Origin: Tenggerimyces sp963762635
GTDB lineage: Bacteria; Actinomycetota; Actinomycetes; Propionibacteriales; Actinopolymorphaceae
Direction of reading: 5' to 3'
Length of the DNA stretch: 64,000 nt
Assembly: GCA_963762635.1 (NCBI GenBank)
Contig: CAVXLQ010000005.1
Coordinates: 292,269 to 356,268, forward strand
Of the stretch, positions 1 to 8,379 are shown one piece after another (position 1 is the first letter of the stretch; each line of letters opens with the position of its first letter). The notes beneath the pieces are model-generated. The model had not been told where the DNA came from. It did not search any database and saw only the letters and a list, made by a program, of their open reading frames with translations. A program made the position numbers and the translations under genes.

Positions 1-34
1 ACGAGCCGGCCACGAGGACGGCGACCGTTCGCAT
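1..34 (-). CDS. 5' end of an unidentified gene running off the left edge
   Basis: An ATG on the minus strand at 34-32 opens a reading frame that reads MRTVAVLVAGS before leaving the window. A purine-rich GAGAG stretch lies a few bases upstream and could be a ribosome binding site. The hydrophobic start would suit a signal peptide or a nucleotide-binding Rossmann start. Eleven codons are too few to name a product. Confidence 0.3.
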   Translation of the reverse strand, partial: MRTVAVLVAGS

Positions 35-96
35 CGATCGACTCTCGCGCACCCGAGCGCCAGCCGTGGGGCAATGGCCGGACGCGGTGGACGACG

Positions 97-693
97 CTAT
101 GGACTCGCCAACGCCTGGCTTCGGCGTTGTCGCCAGCGGCGGATGCCGCGGCGGACCTTGCGGATCAGGATCACGACCAGGGTCACCGAGACCACCAGCA
201 GGATGGCGGCGATGATCAGGGCCGGCACGGGGTGGAAGACCGCCAGGGTGATCACGCCGGCGACGGAGAAGTCTTCGGTGACCGAGAGGGCGATGTTGCT
301 CACGGGCTCGGGGGAGGTGTTGGCCGCGAGCCTCATGCCGGCCTTCGCCAGGTGGCTGAGGAGCGCGGACGAGCCGCCGATGGTCGCGCCGATCGCCTGC
401 TCGAGGCTGGTCGCGTCGCCGACGATCAGCAGGCCGAGGATGGCGCCGACCGTGGGGCGGATCGCGGTCGAGATCGCGTCCCAGCCGGAGTCGATGTACG
501 GGATCTTGTCCGCGACGAACTCGATCACGTACAGCGCCGCCGCGGCGATCAGGACCTCGGTCCGTTCCAGTGCCTGCGGGATGCCGTCGATGCCGGCGAA
601 GCGGCCGAGGAGTCCGAGCAGCAGCACGGTGGCGTACGCGTTGACGCCGCTCGCCCAGCCGCTGGTGAAGACGAGCGGGAGGAACTCGATCAC
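97..693 (-). CDS. DUF4126 family membrane protein
   Basis: This 198-aa protein starts with GTG at 693. It has an N-terminal hydrophobic stretch (EFLPLVFTSGWASGVNAYAT), then four or five further apolar segments, and ends in a basic tail (RKVRRGIRRWRQRRS). The segment FVADKIPYIDSGWDAISTAI and the Gly/Ala-rich helices that follow it (IRPTVGAILGLL) are typical of DUF4126, a family of small integral membrane proteins of unknown function. It is probably a plasma-membrane protein. The next gene on the same strand, an MFS exporter, stops 18 bp before this start, so the two may be cotranscribed. No enzymatic motif is visible. Confidence 0.8.
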   Translation of the reverse strand: MIEFLPLVFTSGWASGVNAYATVLLLGLLGRFAGIDGIPQALERTEVLIAAAALYVIEFVADKIPYIDSGWDAISTAIRPTVGAILGLLIVGDATSLEQAIGATIGGSSALLSHLAKAGMRLAANTSPEPVSNIALSVTEDFSVAGVITLAVFHPVPALIIAAILLVVSVTLVVILIRKVRRGIRRWRQRRSQALASP

Positions 694-711
694 GGGGCAG
701 GTTCTACCACG

Positions 712-2046
712 TCACCGGACGTGATGGATGGAGGTGAGCCGGCTGGCCGACTTGTGCTCGGTGGCCTGCCGCGCGTCGCGCAGCTGGCGGCGCATCCGGC
801 GGAGCTGGCGCGGGTCGGCGCGGTGCCGGCCGCCGTGCGGCGAGCCGACGGCGGAGACGATGAACACGCAGATCGTGGCGCCGACGCCGGACCAGGCGAG
901 AACGCTGCGGAGCGAGGTCTGCTCGGCGACGAAGCCGGCGAGCAGGATCGCGATGCCCTGGCCGAGCTGCAGGACGGTGTTGCCGAGGCCGATGATGCGG
1001 CCTCGTACGTCCGGCGTGATCAGCCCGACGATCGAGGCCTGGATGTGGGCGATGTGGCCCATGAAGATGCCGGCAAGGAACAACCCGATCGTGATCACGA
1101 TCGGGAGGGGGATGAAGCCGGTGAAGGCGACGCACAAGCCGACGGCCATGGAGAACGGGATCAGTACTCGCTCGCGCCTCCGTTGGCTCATCCGACCGAC
1201 GATGCCGAGGCCGATCGCCTGGCCGAACGGAGCGGCGGCGAGGAACAGGCCTGCGACCGTATCGCCGCCGCCGAGGATGTCGGCGTACGGGATCGCGAGG
1301 CCTTCCGCCGTCGCGAGCACGGTCGGGCCGAGCATGAGCAGCCAGAACAACGTCGGCATCCGGCCCGTCTCATGGACGATGCGGACGCCCTCCATCGTGT
1401 CCTTGAGCAGGTGCGGCCGCTTGCCGTTCTTGGGCGCCGGCGTCGGCCGGGCGACGATGAACAGGCCGAGGATGCACGCGGAGACGGCGTACGAGAGCGT
1501 GTCGGCGAGGAGCGCGGTCTGCGCGCCGACCGTGACGACGATGAAGCCGCCGACGCCGAAGCCCGCGACCTGAACCACCTGCTGGCTGGCCCCGACGAGC
1601 GCGTTGCCGGCCGCGAACCGGTCGCCCTCGAGGATGTCGGCCAGCATCGCCATCCGCGCGGCACCGAACGGGACGCGGACGAACTCGACGATCAGCAGGA
1701 TGCCGAGCGAGGCGAGCACCGGCATGAACGGGCTGGCGAACACGATGATCGCCATCAGGATCGACCGGATGATGTCGCAGGTGATGAGCAGCTGCCTGCG
1801 CGGGAACCGGTCGGCGAGCGTGGCGAGGATCGGGCCGCCGAGCAGGCCGGGGAGGAACGTGACCGCGAACGTGATCGCGGTGAGTGACGTCGACCTGGTG
1901 CGGTCGTAGACGAGAGCGGCGAGCGCGAACTTTCCTAGCTGGCTACCGACCTTGGAGAGGACGTCGGCGACGAAGAGCGCGCTGAACTCCCGGTCCCGGA
2001 ACAGGTCTCGGTACCGGACGGCGGACGTTCCACCGTTGCTGCTCAC
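712..2046 (-). CDS. MFS transporter (major facilitator superfamily)
   Basis: This 444-aa protein starts with GTG at 2046 (VSSNGGTSAVRYRDLFRDRE). It has the usual MFS layout: RDLFRDREFSALFVADVLS before TM1, about twelve hydrophobic segments, and a loop containing LADRFPRRQLLITCD after TM2, which matches the MFS motif A (G-x-L-a-D-r-x-g-r). The family includes enterobactin-exporter-like and macrolide-type efflux pumps of actinobacteria. The substrate cannot be read from sequence. The C-terminal tail is basic and low in complexity. It is followed by the DUF4126 gene on the same strand. The 333-bp region upstream contains an inverted repeat and no other gene. Confidence 0.85.
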   Translation of the reverse strand: MSSNGGTSAVRYRDLFRDREFSALFVADVLSKVGSQLGKFALAALVYDRTRSTSLTAITFAVTFLPGLLGGPILATLADRFPRRQLLITCDIIRSILMAIIVFASPFMPVLASLGILLIVEFVRVPFGAARMAMLADILEGDRFAAGNALVGASQQVVQVAGFGVGGFIVVTVGAQTALLADTLSYAVSACILGLFIVARPTPAPKNGKRPHLLKDTMEGVRIVHETGRMPTLFWLLMLGPTVLATAEGLAIPYADILGGGDTVAGLFLAAAPFGQAIGLGIVGRMSQRRRERVLIPFSMAVGLCVAFTGFIPLPIVITIGLFLAGIFMGHIAHIQASIVGLITPDVRGRIIGLGNTVLQLGQGIAILLAGFVAEQTSLRSVLAWSGVGATICVFIVSAVGSPHGGRHRADPRQLRRMRRQLRDARQATEHKSASRLTSIHHVR

Positions 2047-2266
2047 AAGACCGCATCATGCCTCATGGCGGACACGCACGGTGGCTTTGCGGTCACTGAT
2101 AAGTTCTGAACGGGCCTTGATGATCTTGGTTTACGGCTACGTCCCGACATGGCCCGGAACCTTATCGCCCTGGTCAACGCGATGGTTGGCCCGGTTGAAG
2201 ATCGTTCACGGCAGTTGCCGGAAGCGCCGAGATTTGTCGAGATTGTCGACCCGACGAGATTCCAGG

Positions 2267-2317
2267 GTGATCATGAAGCCGGAACGGTCATATACGCCGG
2301 TTTCCCTTCATGATCAC
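2267..2317. repeat. imperfect inverted repeat with nested ATGATCAC direct repeats
   Basis: The left arm GTGATCATGAAGCCGG (2267-2282) is matched by CCGG (2297-2300) and TTCATGATCAC (2307-2317), leaving an extra six-base bulge. Directly after it the octamer ATGATCAC recurs (2310-2317 and 2322-2329). It lies in the 333-bp gap (2047-2379) between the MFS start and the HEPN stop, which contains no gene I can recognise. It could be an operator for the MFS gene or a dispersed palindromic element. Confidence 0.5.
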
Positions 2318-2379
2318 GATCATGATCACGGCAGTGGCGCCACCACGGGTCACGGCTGAGGGCAGGTGAGGGCGGGGAT

Positions 2380-2785
2380 CTAGGCCGCGGCGGGGATGTC
2401 GAGCAGGGCCTCGACCACTCCGAGGAAGCGCTCCGCGTCCCGCATCAGGTCGTCGGCCTCGCGCACGCTCACCGCGTCGACGAGCCCGGCCTCGGCGGAG
2501 GCGCGCTTGTTGGCGCCCGCGGAGAAGAACGCGGCCCACTCCGACAGCTCGGGTGCCACCTGGGCCAGCAGGACCCAGGCGTTGTACTGGCGGCCGGCGG
2601 CCGGTGGGGCGGGCTCGGGCAGCGAGGACCGCCGCGCTGATGCGGAGCGCGGCCACGTGGGCGGCCACGTAGCGCTCCGCGGGTGTCCGGGCGGTCGCCG
2701 CTTCGGCGAGGGACGCCTGGGCACGGTCGAGGGAGGTGAAGACGGCGGGCCCCAGGGGGACCGGTCCTCTACGAACGGCTGGCAT
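2380..2785 (-). pseudogene. SAV_6107-family HEPN protein, interrupted by a +1 frameshift
   Basis: Reading from ATG at 2785, preceded by a strong GAGGAGG ribosome binding site, the first frame encodes MPAVRRGPVPLG and then RAQASLAEAATARTPAERYV, typical of the first half of SAV_6107 HEPN proteins. The second half (AWVLLAQVAPELSEWAAFF, then READDLMRDAERFLGVVEAL) is in the next frame and stops at 2380. Removing one base in the C/G run at about 2600-2630 (for example CCCC to CCC on the minus strand) rejoins them into one protein of about 135 aa. HEPN domains are helical and often RNA-binding or toxin-like; the role of this actinobacterial subfamily is unknown. The lesion may be a sequencing error, because three other genes here carry the same kind of single-base surplus. 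A LexA box lies 180 bp upstream. Confidence 0.75.
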
Positions 2786-2963
2786 CTGCTGCCTCCTCAC
2801 AAACCACACGAACCAGGGGATCGGGCCGGGATGGCGAGTTCCCCTTGCTGCCCCACACGCCACTCCCGGCCCGGCGGCTACCTGACGACGAGCGGGGGTC
2901 GAGGCCACTCGTTGCCTGGTTGCTGCACCCGTCGCGCCGGGGGCCCAACTCCCCGGCGCTCGT

Positions 2964-2979
2964 TCGAACGCTTGTTCGA
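2964..2979. promoter_or_regulatory. LexA (SOS) box, perfect actinobacterial consensus
   Basis: The sequence is TCGAAC-GCTT-GTTCGA, identical to the mycobacterial/actinobacterial SOS consensus TCGAAC-N4-GTTCGA. It sits inside a longer 10-bp inverted repeat (CTCGTTCGAA ... TTCGAACGAG, 2960-2985). It lies in the 344-bp gap (2786-3129) between the divergent HEPN and DUF4097 genes, about 180 bp from the first start and 150 bp from the second. No other gene is visible in that gap. LexA repression of one or both neighbours is inferred. Confidence 0.75.
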
Positions 2980-3129
2980 ACGAGATCAACGCTAGCGCCC
3001 GCACCCCGACCCGTCAACCGGGCTCGCCAGGGACTCGCCAGGGTGTTTCCCGATCCCTTGGCGACCCCTCTGCGGCCTACTGTCGGCGTGGAGCAGCTCA
3101 CAGCTGAAAGCATCGCAGGGAGGACCGAC

Positions 3130-3969
3130 ATGAACCGGCCGGCAGCGTTGGCAGTAGTCGCGGTCGCGGGGGTGGCCGCGTTGGCGGTCGGCGTCGGCGG
3201 CTGGACGAGCGGGGGTACGCAGCAGCAGAACCAGACCTTCGACCAGAAGATCTCCGAGATACGACTCGACACCGGCAGCGGCGACGTCGAGATCACCGCG
3301 GGCGGCGTGGACAACGTCCAGGTCGAGCAGCGATACCGCAAGTTCTGGATCTTCAAGGGCAAGCCGAAGAAGATCGAGGTGGACGGCGAGGCGCTCGTTG
3401 TCCCGGACGGAAGCTGCGGCTGGAACTGCAGCGTCGACTTCACCGTTCGCGTCCCCGAAGGCACCAAGATCACCGGCCAGACCGCCTCGGGCACCGTCTC
3501 CCTCCGGGACGTCGCGAGCGTGGACCTCGAGGTCCAGTCGGGCGACGTCGACATCTCGAACGTGGCAGGCCCGGTCAACGTTCGCTCCCAGTCCGGAACG
3601 GTCGACGTCGACCAGGTCCGAGGCGACGTGAACATCCACTCCGAGTCCGGCGACATCTCCGCCGACGACGTCACCGGCAAGAGTGAGTTCCGGGCGAACT
3701 CTGGAACGGTCAACGCCGACAACCTCCGCGGCGCCGTCGACGCCGAGACGTCCTCGGGTGACATCAGCATCGACCTCTCGGCGCCCGCGTCGGTCCGCGC
3801 GAAGGCCAGCAGCGGCACGGTCGACCTGCGGGTGCCGGACAGTGCCTACAAGATCGTCACGGACACGTCCTCGGGCGAGGCCGACGCACAGATCCAGAAC
3901 GACCCGAACGCCCAGTTCACGCTGGACGCGAGCACCTCGAGCGGAGACATCTCCATCGAGCGCGCCTGA
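3130..3969 (+). CDS. DUF4097 beta-strand repeat protein, secreted or membrane-anchored
   Basis: This 279-aa protein starts with ATG at 3130 after GGGAGGACC; the open frame upstream is out of context. Residues 5-25 (ALAVVAVAGVAALAVGVGG) form an uncleaved anchor or signal peptide. The rest is a right-handed beta-type repeat built from alternating units such as QSGDVDIS, QSGTVDVDQV, ESGDISADDV and SSGTVDLRV, which is the hallmark of DUF4097/DUF4098. A short basic insert (YRKFWIFKGKPKK) and two cysteines (SCGWNCS) interrupt the N-terminal half. Proteins of this fold face the outside of the cytoplasmic membrane. Their function is not established; some act in envelope stress sensing. A hairpin terminator follows it, so it is probably monocistronic. 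Confidence 0.85.
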   Translation: MNRPAALAVVAVAGVAALAVGVGGWTSGGTQQQNQTFDQKISEIRLDTGSGDVEITAGGVDNVQVEQRYRKFWIFKGKPKKIEVDGEALVVPDGSCGWNCSVDFTVRVPEGTKITGQTASGTVSLRDVASVDLEVQSGDVDISNVAGPVNVRSQSGTVDVDQVRGDVNIHSESGDISADDVTGKSEFRANSGTVNADNLRGAVDAETSSGDISIDLSAPASVRAKASSGTVDLRVPDSAYKIVTDTSSGEADAQIQNDPNAQFTLDASTSSGDISIERA

Positions 3970-3983
3970 CACGCGAACGGACC

Positions 3984-4014
3984 GAGAGCCTCGCCCGGTT
4001 AGGGTGAGGCTCTC
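3984..4014 (+). terminator. intrinsic terminator-like hairpin after the DUF4097 gene
   Basis: GAGAGCCTCGCCC (3984-3996) pairs with GGGTGAGGCTCTC (4002-4014) through 12 Watson-Crick pairs and one G-U, with a GGTTA loop, and is followed by GTTTCGTT. It lies 15 bp after the stop at 3969. The downstream GTG at 4040 therefore needs its own promoter or depends on read-through. Confidence 0.75.
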
Positions 4015-4039
4015 GTTTCGTTCTGGAAAGGCGCCGAAC

Positions 4040-4807
4040 GTGCCCGAACGCACCGCAGCCAGGTCCACAGGGCACCGACGATCGGCCCGGACCGAGCTGG
4101 TCTGGCGGCTGCTGCGCGAGGCGCTCGACGAACGGGCCACCGCCGCGGGCCGGAGCAGCCTCGAGGTCGTCGACGCCGGCGGCGGAACGGGAAACTTCGC
4201 CGTACCGATCGCCGAGCTCGGGCACCGGGTCACCGTGGTCGACGCGAGCCCCGACTCGCTGGCCGCGCTCGAACGCCGGGCCGCGGAGGCGCGGGTGAGC
4301 GACCGGATCCGGGCGCTCCAGGGCGACGCGGCGAGCCTTCCGGACCTGGTCGGCCTGGAGTCGGCGGATCTGGTGCTCTGCCACAGCGTGCTGGAGTTCG
4401 TCGACGAGCCCGCCGCGGTGCTGACCGCCGTGGCGGCCGTTCTGCGTCCGGGAGCGGCGCTGTCCGTCCTCGCCGCCAACCGACACGCCGTCGTGCTCGC
4501 GAAGGCCGTCTCCGGCCACGTCGCGGAGGCCCAGGCGGCGCTGGTCGACCCGGCCGGGCGATGGGGAGCGGCGGATCCCGTTCCCCGCCGGTTCACCCTC
4601 GACGAGCTCAGGGACCTGCTCGCGGCGGCCGGCTTCCGTACGGCTGCCGCCCACGGCATCAGGGTCTTCGCCGACCTCGTCCCAGGGGCGCTGACCGATG
4701 ACCCCGCCGGCTTTGACGCGCTGCTCGAGCTGGAGACGACGGCGGCCGACCATCCGGCATTCCGGGCACTGGCCGGGCAGCTCCATTTGCTCGCCCAGAA
4801 CGGTTAA
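4040..4807 (+). CDS. class I SAM-dependent methyltransferase
   Basis: This 255-aa protein starts with GTG at 4040, nine bases after GGAAAG. The SAM-binding motif I is LEVVDAGGGTGNFAVPIAEL, followed by the acidic motif II (VTVVDASPDSLAAL), a GDAASLPDL loop, and motif VLCHSVLEFVDEP with VLRPGAALSVL after it, all typical of class I Rossmann methyltransferases. The acceptor is unknown. It is followed after 141 bp by DUF3040. In other actinobacteria, genes of this type neighbour DUF3040 and dinB upstream of the dcw cluster; I see no dinB here. Confidence 0.85.
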   Translation: MPERTAARSTGHRRSARTELVWRLLREALDERATAAGRSSLEVVDAGGGTGNFAVPIAELGHRVTVVDASPDSLAALERRAAEARVSDRIRALQGDAASLPDLVGLESADLVLCHSVLEFVDEPAAVLTAVAAVLRPGAALSVLAANRHAVVLAKAVSGHVAEAQAALVDPAGRWGAADPVPRRFTLDELRDLLAAAGFRTAAAHGIRVFADLVPGALTDDPAGFDALLELETTAADHPAFRALAGQLHLLAQNG

Positions 4808-4948
4808 GAAGGGGCCGACCGGGCAACTTTGTGGGGTACGTCTCGCCGTCTCTGAGGAGTCCGGGTACCGTGCTGGACTATCCCTGCCTAAACTTGTCGG
4901 TAGCCCCGTAACGGCGACCCCGCCGCCGCGTCCGTTGGAGGTCAACAG

Positions 4949-5392
4949 GTGCCTCTCTCCGATCACGAGCAGCGCCTGCTCGAACAGATGGAGCGGGCTC
5001 TCGCTGCCGAGGATCCGAAGCTTGCCTCCGCGCTGCGCGGAGTCGACCTGCGCACCAGGCAGCGTCGAAGGGCTCTCATCGCCGCCGTGGTCTTCGTGCT
5101 CGGTGTCGCCCTGCTGTTCACCAGCGTGATCGTCTTCACCGACAACGTCGCTCTGCAGATCGGCGTCAGCGTGGTCGGCTTCCTGGTGATGCTGGTCTCC
5201 GCCTACTACGTCGCCACCAGCCTCCGGCACATGCCGGCAGCCGGCGAGGTGCCGAAGGGCGTGATCCCGATCAAGGGCCGAGGTCGCCGCGGAGGCGGCA
5301 GTGGCGGCAGTGGCCGGCCGAAGCGCCAGGGCACGTTCATGAGCCGGATGGAAGAGCGCTGGCGGCGGCGCCGGGAGTCCGGCGGACTCTGA
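4949..5392 (+). CDS. DUF3040 membrane protein
   Basis: This 147-aa protein starts with GTG at 4949, preceded by TTGGAGG. It opens with the conserved DUF3040 helix PLSDHEQRLLEQMERALAAE, followed by DPKLASALRG. Two transmembrane segments follow (AVVFVLGVALLFTSVIVF and LQIGVSVVGFLVMLVSAYYV), then a Gly/Arg-rich tail with MSRMEERWRRRRE. The family is actinobacterial and of unknown function, usually found close to dcw genes, as here. The cytoplasmic basic tail could bind nucleic acid or membrane phospholipid, but that is speculation. Confidence 0.9.
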   Translation: MPLSDHEQRLLEQMERALAAEDPKLASALRGVDLRTRQRRRALIAAVVFVLGVALLFTSVIVFTDNVALQIGVSVVGFLVMLVSAYYVATSLRHMPAAGEVPKGVIPIKGRGRRGGGSGGSGRPKRQGTFMSRMEERWRRRRESGGL

Positions 5393-5452
5393 GCGGTAGC
5401 TCGCCGCGAGACCGGGCGCGGGTGGATGTCGAGAATGGGGAAGTGGCTCCGT

Positions 5453-5479
5453 CCTAGGAGTGAGATCAGCTCACCTAGG
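5453..5479. promoter_or_regulatory. inverted repeat overlapping the ribosome binding site of the PPOX gene
   Basis: CCTAGG at 5453-5458 and CCTAGG at 5474-5479 flank GTGAG-ATCAG-CTCAC, giving an imperfect dyad of 27 bp. The right arm runs into the AGGAGG ribosome binding site of the gene starting at 5493. Its position suits an operator or a translational hairpin. No regulator can be assigned. Confidence 0.45.
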
Positions 5480-5492
5480 AGGAACGACCACC

Positions 5493-5990
5493 GTGCAGCC
5501 CCACGAGATCACCGAGGTCCTCAACCGCCCGCTCAGCCAGGAACTGCTGGCCCGTGACATCACCCGCCTGGCGTACGTCGCCAAGGACGGCACACCCCGC
5601 AGCGTGCCGATCGGGTTCGCCTGGAACGGCACCACCCTCGTCATGTGCACGGCCAAGAACGCTCCGAAGCTCGCGTCCTTGCGTCACAACCCGACGGTCG
5701 CGCTGACCATCGACACCGAGGTCCACCCGCCGAAGATCCTGCTCATCCGCGGCCGGGTCGAGCTGGACGTCGTCGACGGCATCCCCGAGGAGTACCTGCA
5801 GCAGAACAGCTCCTACGAGATGACCGCCGAGCAACGCGTCGAGTGGGAGGCCGGGGTCCACGCGCTCTACGACGGCATGGTCCGCATCGTCGTCACCCCG
5901 ACCTGGGCGAAGCTCATCGACTTCGAGACGACCCTGCCCAGCGCCGTCGAGGAGCTGATCCAGCAGCGAGCCGAACGCGAGAACGCCTGA
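5493..5990 (+). CDS. pyridoxamine 5'-phosphate oxidase-fold family protein
   Basis: This 165-aa protein starts with GTG at 5493, nine bases after AGGAGG. It has the split-barrel flavin/F420-binding fold: SQELLARDITRLAYVAKDGT, PRSVPIGFAWNGTTLVMCTA, LRHNPTVALTIDTE and LLIRGRVELDVVDGIPEEYL. This order matches PPOX-type oxidoreductases of actinobacteria, many of which bind FMN or F420. There is no clear PdxH substrate signature, so true pyridoxamine oxidase activity is unlikely. It is convergent with the transglutaminase gene on the minus strand, whose stop lies 7 bp away. Confidence 0.8.
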   Translation: MQPHEITEVLNRPLSQELLARDITRLAYVAKDGTPRSVPIGFAWNGTTLVMCTAKNAPKLASLRHNPTVALTIDTEVHPPKILLIRGRVELDVVDGIPEEYLQQNSSYEMTAEQRVEWEAGVHALYDGMVRIVVTPTWAKLIDFETTLPSAVEELIQQRAERENA

Positions 5991-5997
5991 CGGTCGG

Positions 5998-8379
5998 TCA
6001 GGGTTGTTCGCGGTGGCTCACCGCTTGCGGTACGCGACGGAGCCGGCCGGCGATGGCGTGGAACACCGTGTCCCATCCGTCCACCAGCCACCCGAACAAC
6101 CGGCTGACCTGACGTGCCTGGCGCCACAGCGACGGCGGGAACACCGCGGCCACCACCACCCGGCCACGGCGGGTTCCGGCACGCAGCGCGGACGTCAGCG
6201 TCGAAAGCGCCCCACGCACGTCCCCGAGGTCGCCCGGGTTACGCGAGTACCGAGCCCGCTCGACGGCACGGACGAGCAGGTCCAGGGCAGCATGACCCGA
6301 AGCGGGCACCCGGTTCGACAGCCGCTGCCCGGTCGCCCGAGGCGTCGCCGCTTCGTTCCACGGCAGGCCGAGGTCGATCATCGTGTCCGCGAGCTCGTTC
6401 CACGCACCCTCGGCCAACCGGTCAGGCTCCGGTCGCCGCAACCGGGACCGCCGCATCAACAGCCGGCTCACCCCAGGCGTGGCGAGGAGCAGGAACACGC
6501 CGATGACGATCAGCGCCGGGATGAGCCCGGCCGGCGGGCCGCCCGAGGCGGGGCCGGCGATCGGGATCCCGTTCGGTCCGCGTAGCGGGTCCTCCGGGTC
6601 GCCGCCGACCGGCCCACCGGTGAACGAGGGGTCCGTCGTCGGAAGGTCGGACGACGGGCCGGTGGTGGGCGTCTCCTGCGGGTCGAAGCGCTCCGCCCAC
6701 CGCGGGGTGAACGGCGCGCGGCCGGACGGCGTCGGCTCGAACGCGAGCCAGCCGTAGCCGGCGAAGTAGATCTCGGTCCACGCGTGCGCGTCGTGCGCGC
6801 TGATCGTGTACGTGTTGCCCTTCGCGACACCCGGCAGGTAACCGACCGCGACCCGCGCCGGAATCCCGAGCGCACGGGCCATGATCGCCATCGTCGCGGA
6901 GAACTGCTCGCAGTAGCCGCGCTTGTCGTTGAGGAAGTCCATCAGCTCGCTGCCACTGTGTCCGGTCCGGACCGTGGTGTCGTAGGTGAACTCGCTCCGG
7001 AACCAGTTCTGCAGCGCCACGGCCCGCTCGTGCGTCGTGGTTGCGCCGGCGTCGGTGACGATCTGGTTCGCGAGCTGGCGGACCTTGTCCGGGATGTCAC
7101 CGGGCAGCTCGGTGTACTGCTTCTCGATGTCTTCGGGTGCCGCGCCGGCCCTGTTCAGGTCCTCCGCCGTCGGGTTCACGTTCAGCGCGTCGACCTTGTA
7201 GCTCAACCCGGCCGTCGACCGGGTCGTGACGACGTCCAGCGTGCCGGAGTCATAGCGCAGAGTCCCCGGAGCCTCGATCGTGCTCGCGGGGTACGGGAGC
7301 GGCAGCCACTTCGAGTCGAGCTTGGAGACCTCGAACGCGAACGTGTACGGCTTCGCCGGCACGCTCGCGTCCAGCCCAGGCGGCCGCGGCAGCTGGCCGG
7401 TGTCGTTCCCGCCGCGCCGCTGGACGTCCTGCACCGATCGCTGCGACGGCGACCACACGCCGTTGGTGAACTGGTCGAGGACGACCAACCGGATGTACCA
7501 GGGGTCGCTGGTGTTGTCCGGGTAGTTGGTCGTGAACTGCATCAGCTCGATGTTCTGCGGCAGGTTGAGGTTGCGCTTGAGGTCGAGCACCGGGTTGTTG
7601 ACGCGGATCGTCGTGTTGCCCTTGCCGAAGCCCGGACCCGAGCCCGTCCCGAACACGCCCTCCGGCAGCGCCGGGATCAGTGCCGGAACGATCACCGCCA
7701 GCCCGATCACCGCCGCACCGACGCGCCGGCCGGTCTGCCCGAGCAACGACGTCTGTACGCCGTCCTGCGCAGTCGGCGCCTCGCGGAATCCGATGATCCG
7801 GCCCCAGTGCGACAGCCGGTCACGGCCCTCGCTCATCAGCAGCACGATGTAGCCGACCGCGGCCGGGACGAACGCGAGCGCGGACACGCCACCGGACACC
7901 GTGGTCGCCGGGATGCTGTAGAGCAGCAGCAACGGCAGGCCCGCCCACGGCACCAGCTTGACCGTCACCGCGAGCGTGTCGACAGCGATCGCGACGAGCC
8001 CGATGCCGAGCGCGGTCACGACCACGAGGTCGGCGTCGTACGGAACGGGCGGCGCGAAACGGACGACGATCAGCAGGCCATCGTTGATCCGTTCGGCCAG
8101 GATCTGGACGGCCTCACCGGTCGGCAGGAAGCCGAACTTCAGGCCCTCGTTGGCACACAGCAGGATGAACGCCCACCCGAGCGCGGCGAGCTGGCCGAGC
8201 GGAACGAGGAAGCGTGGCGTGCCGAGCTGCCGCAGCCCGAGGCCCACCGCGCCGACGAACGCGATCGTGACGAGCGACGCCCACAGCCACTGCTGCCCGT
8301 CGTACGCGGGGAACAGCGACAGCGACGCCAGCACCGTCGCGAGCGCGGCGGCTCCGGTGACCTTGAGCGACCAGCTCAT
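5998..8379 (-). CDS. TgpA-like transglutaminase (DUF3488 + transglutaminase core + DUF4129)
   Basis: This 793-aa membrane protein starts with ATG at 8379, overlapping the stop of the DUF58 gene by four bases. It has an N-terminal block of about six transmembrane helices (DUF3488), then an extracytoplasmic region containing the transglutaminase-like core. The catalytic Cys is in DKRGYCEQFSATMAI and the His in AHDAHAWTEIYF; the acidic residue probably lies in the segment before FEPTPSG. A further transmembrane helix (LIPALIVIGVFLLLATPGV) is followed by a cytoplasmic DUF4129 tail. The TgpA-DUF58-MoxR trio is a widespread conserved operon. The substrate is unknown, and envelope protein crosslinking or proteolysis is inferred. 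Confidence 0.9.
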   Translation of the reverse strand: MSWSLKVTGAAALATVLASLSLFPAYDGQQWLWASLVTIAFVGAVGLGLRQLGTPRFLVPLGQLAALGWAFILLCANEGLKFGFLPTGEAVQILAERINDGLLIVVRFAPPVPYDADLVVVTALGIGLVAIAVDTLAVTVKLVPWAGLPLLLLYSIPATTVSGGVSALAFVPAAVGYIVLLMSEGRDRLSHWGRIIGFREAPTAQDGVQTSLLGQTGRRVGAAVIGLAVIVPALIPALPEGVFGTGSGPGFGKGNTTIRVNNPVLDLKRNLNLPQNIELMQFTTNYPDNTSDPWYIRLVVLDQFTNGVWSPSQRSVQDVQRRGGNDTGQLPRPPGLDASVPAKPYTFAFEVSKLDSKWLPLPYPASTIEAPGTLRYDSGTLDVVTTRSTAGLSYKVDALNVNPTAEDLNRAGAAPEDIEKQYTELPGDIPDKVRQLANQIVTDAGATTTHERAVALQNWFRSEFTYDTTVRTGHSGSELMDFLNDKRGYCEQFSATMAIMARALGIPARVAVGYLPGVAKGNTYTISAHDAHAWTEIYFAGYGWLAFEPTPSGRAPFTPRWAERFDPQETPTTGPSSDLPTTDPSFTGGPVGGDPEDPLRGPNGIPIAGPASGGPPAGLIPALIVIGVFLLLATPGVSRLLMRRSRLRRPEPDRLAEGAWNELADTMIDLGLPWNEAATPRATGQRLSNRVPASGHAALDLLVRAVERARYSRNPGDLGDVRGALSTLTSALRAGTRRGRVVVAAVFPPSLWRQARQVSRLFGWLVDGWDTVFHAIAGRLRRVPQAVSHREQP

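Noticed and set aside
127..1887. A 586-codon open frame antisense to the first two genes, rich in Asp, Glu, Arg and Gly
   Set aside because: It is the mirror of DUF4126 and the MFS gene in a high-GC genome; it has no family features, no ribosome binding site and very biased composition.
4949..5392. A dinB gene near DUF3040
   Set aside because: No polymerase IV motifs occur anywhere between 1 and 11 kb; the SOS box alone is not evidence for the gene.
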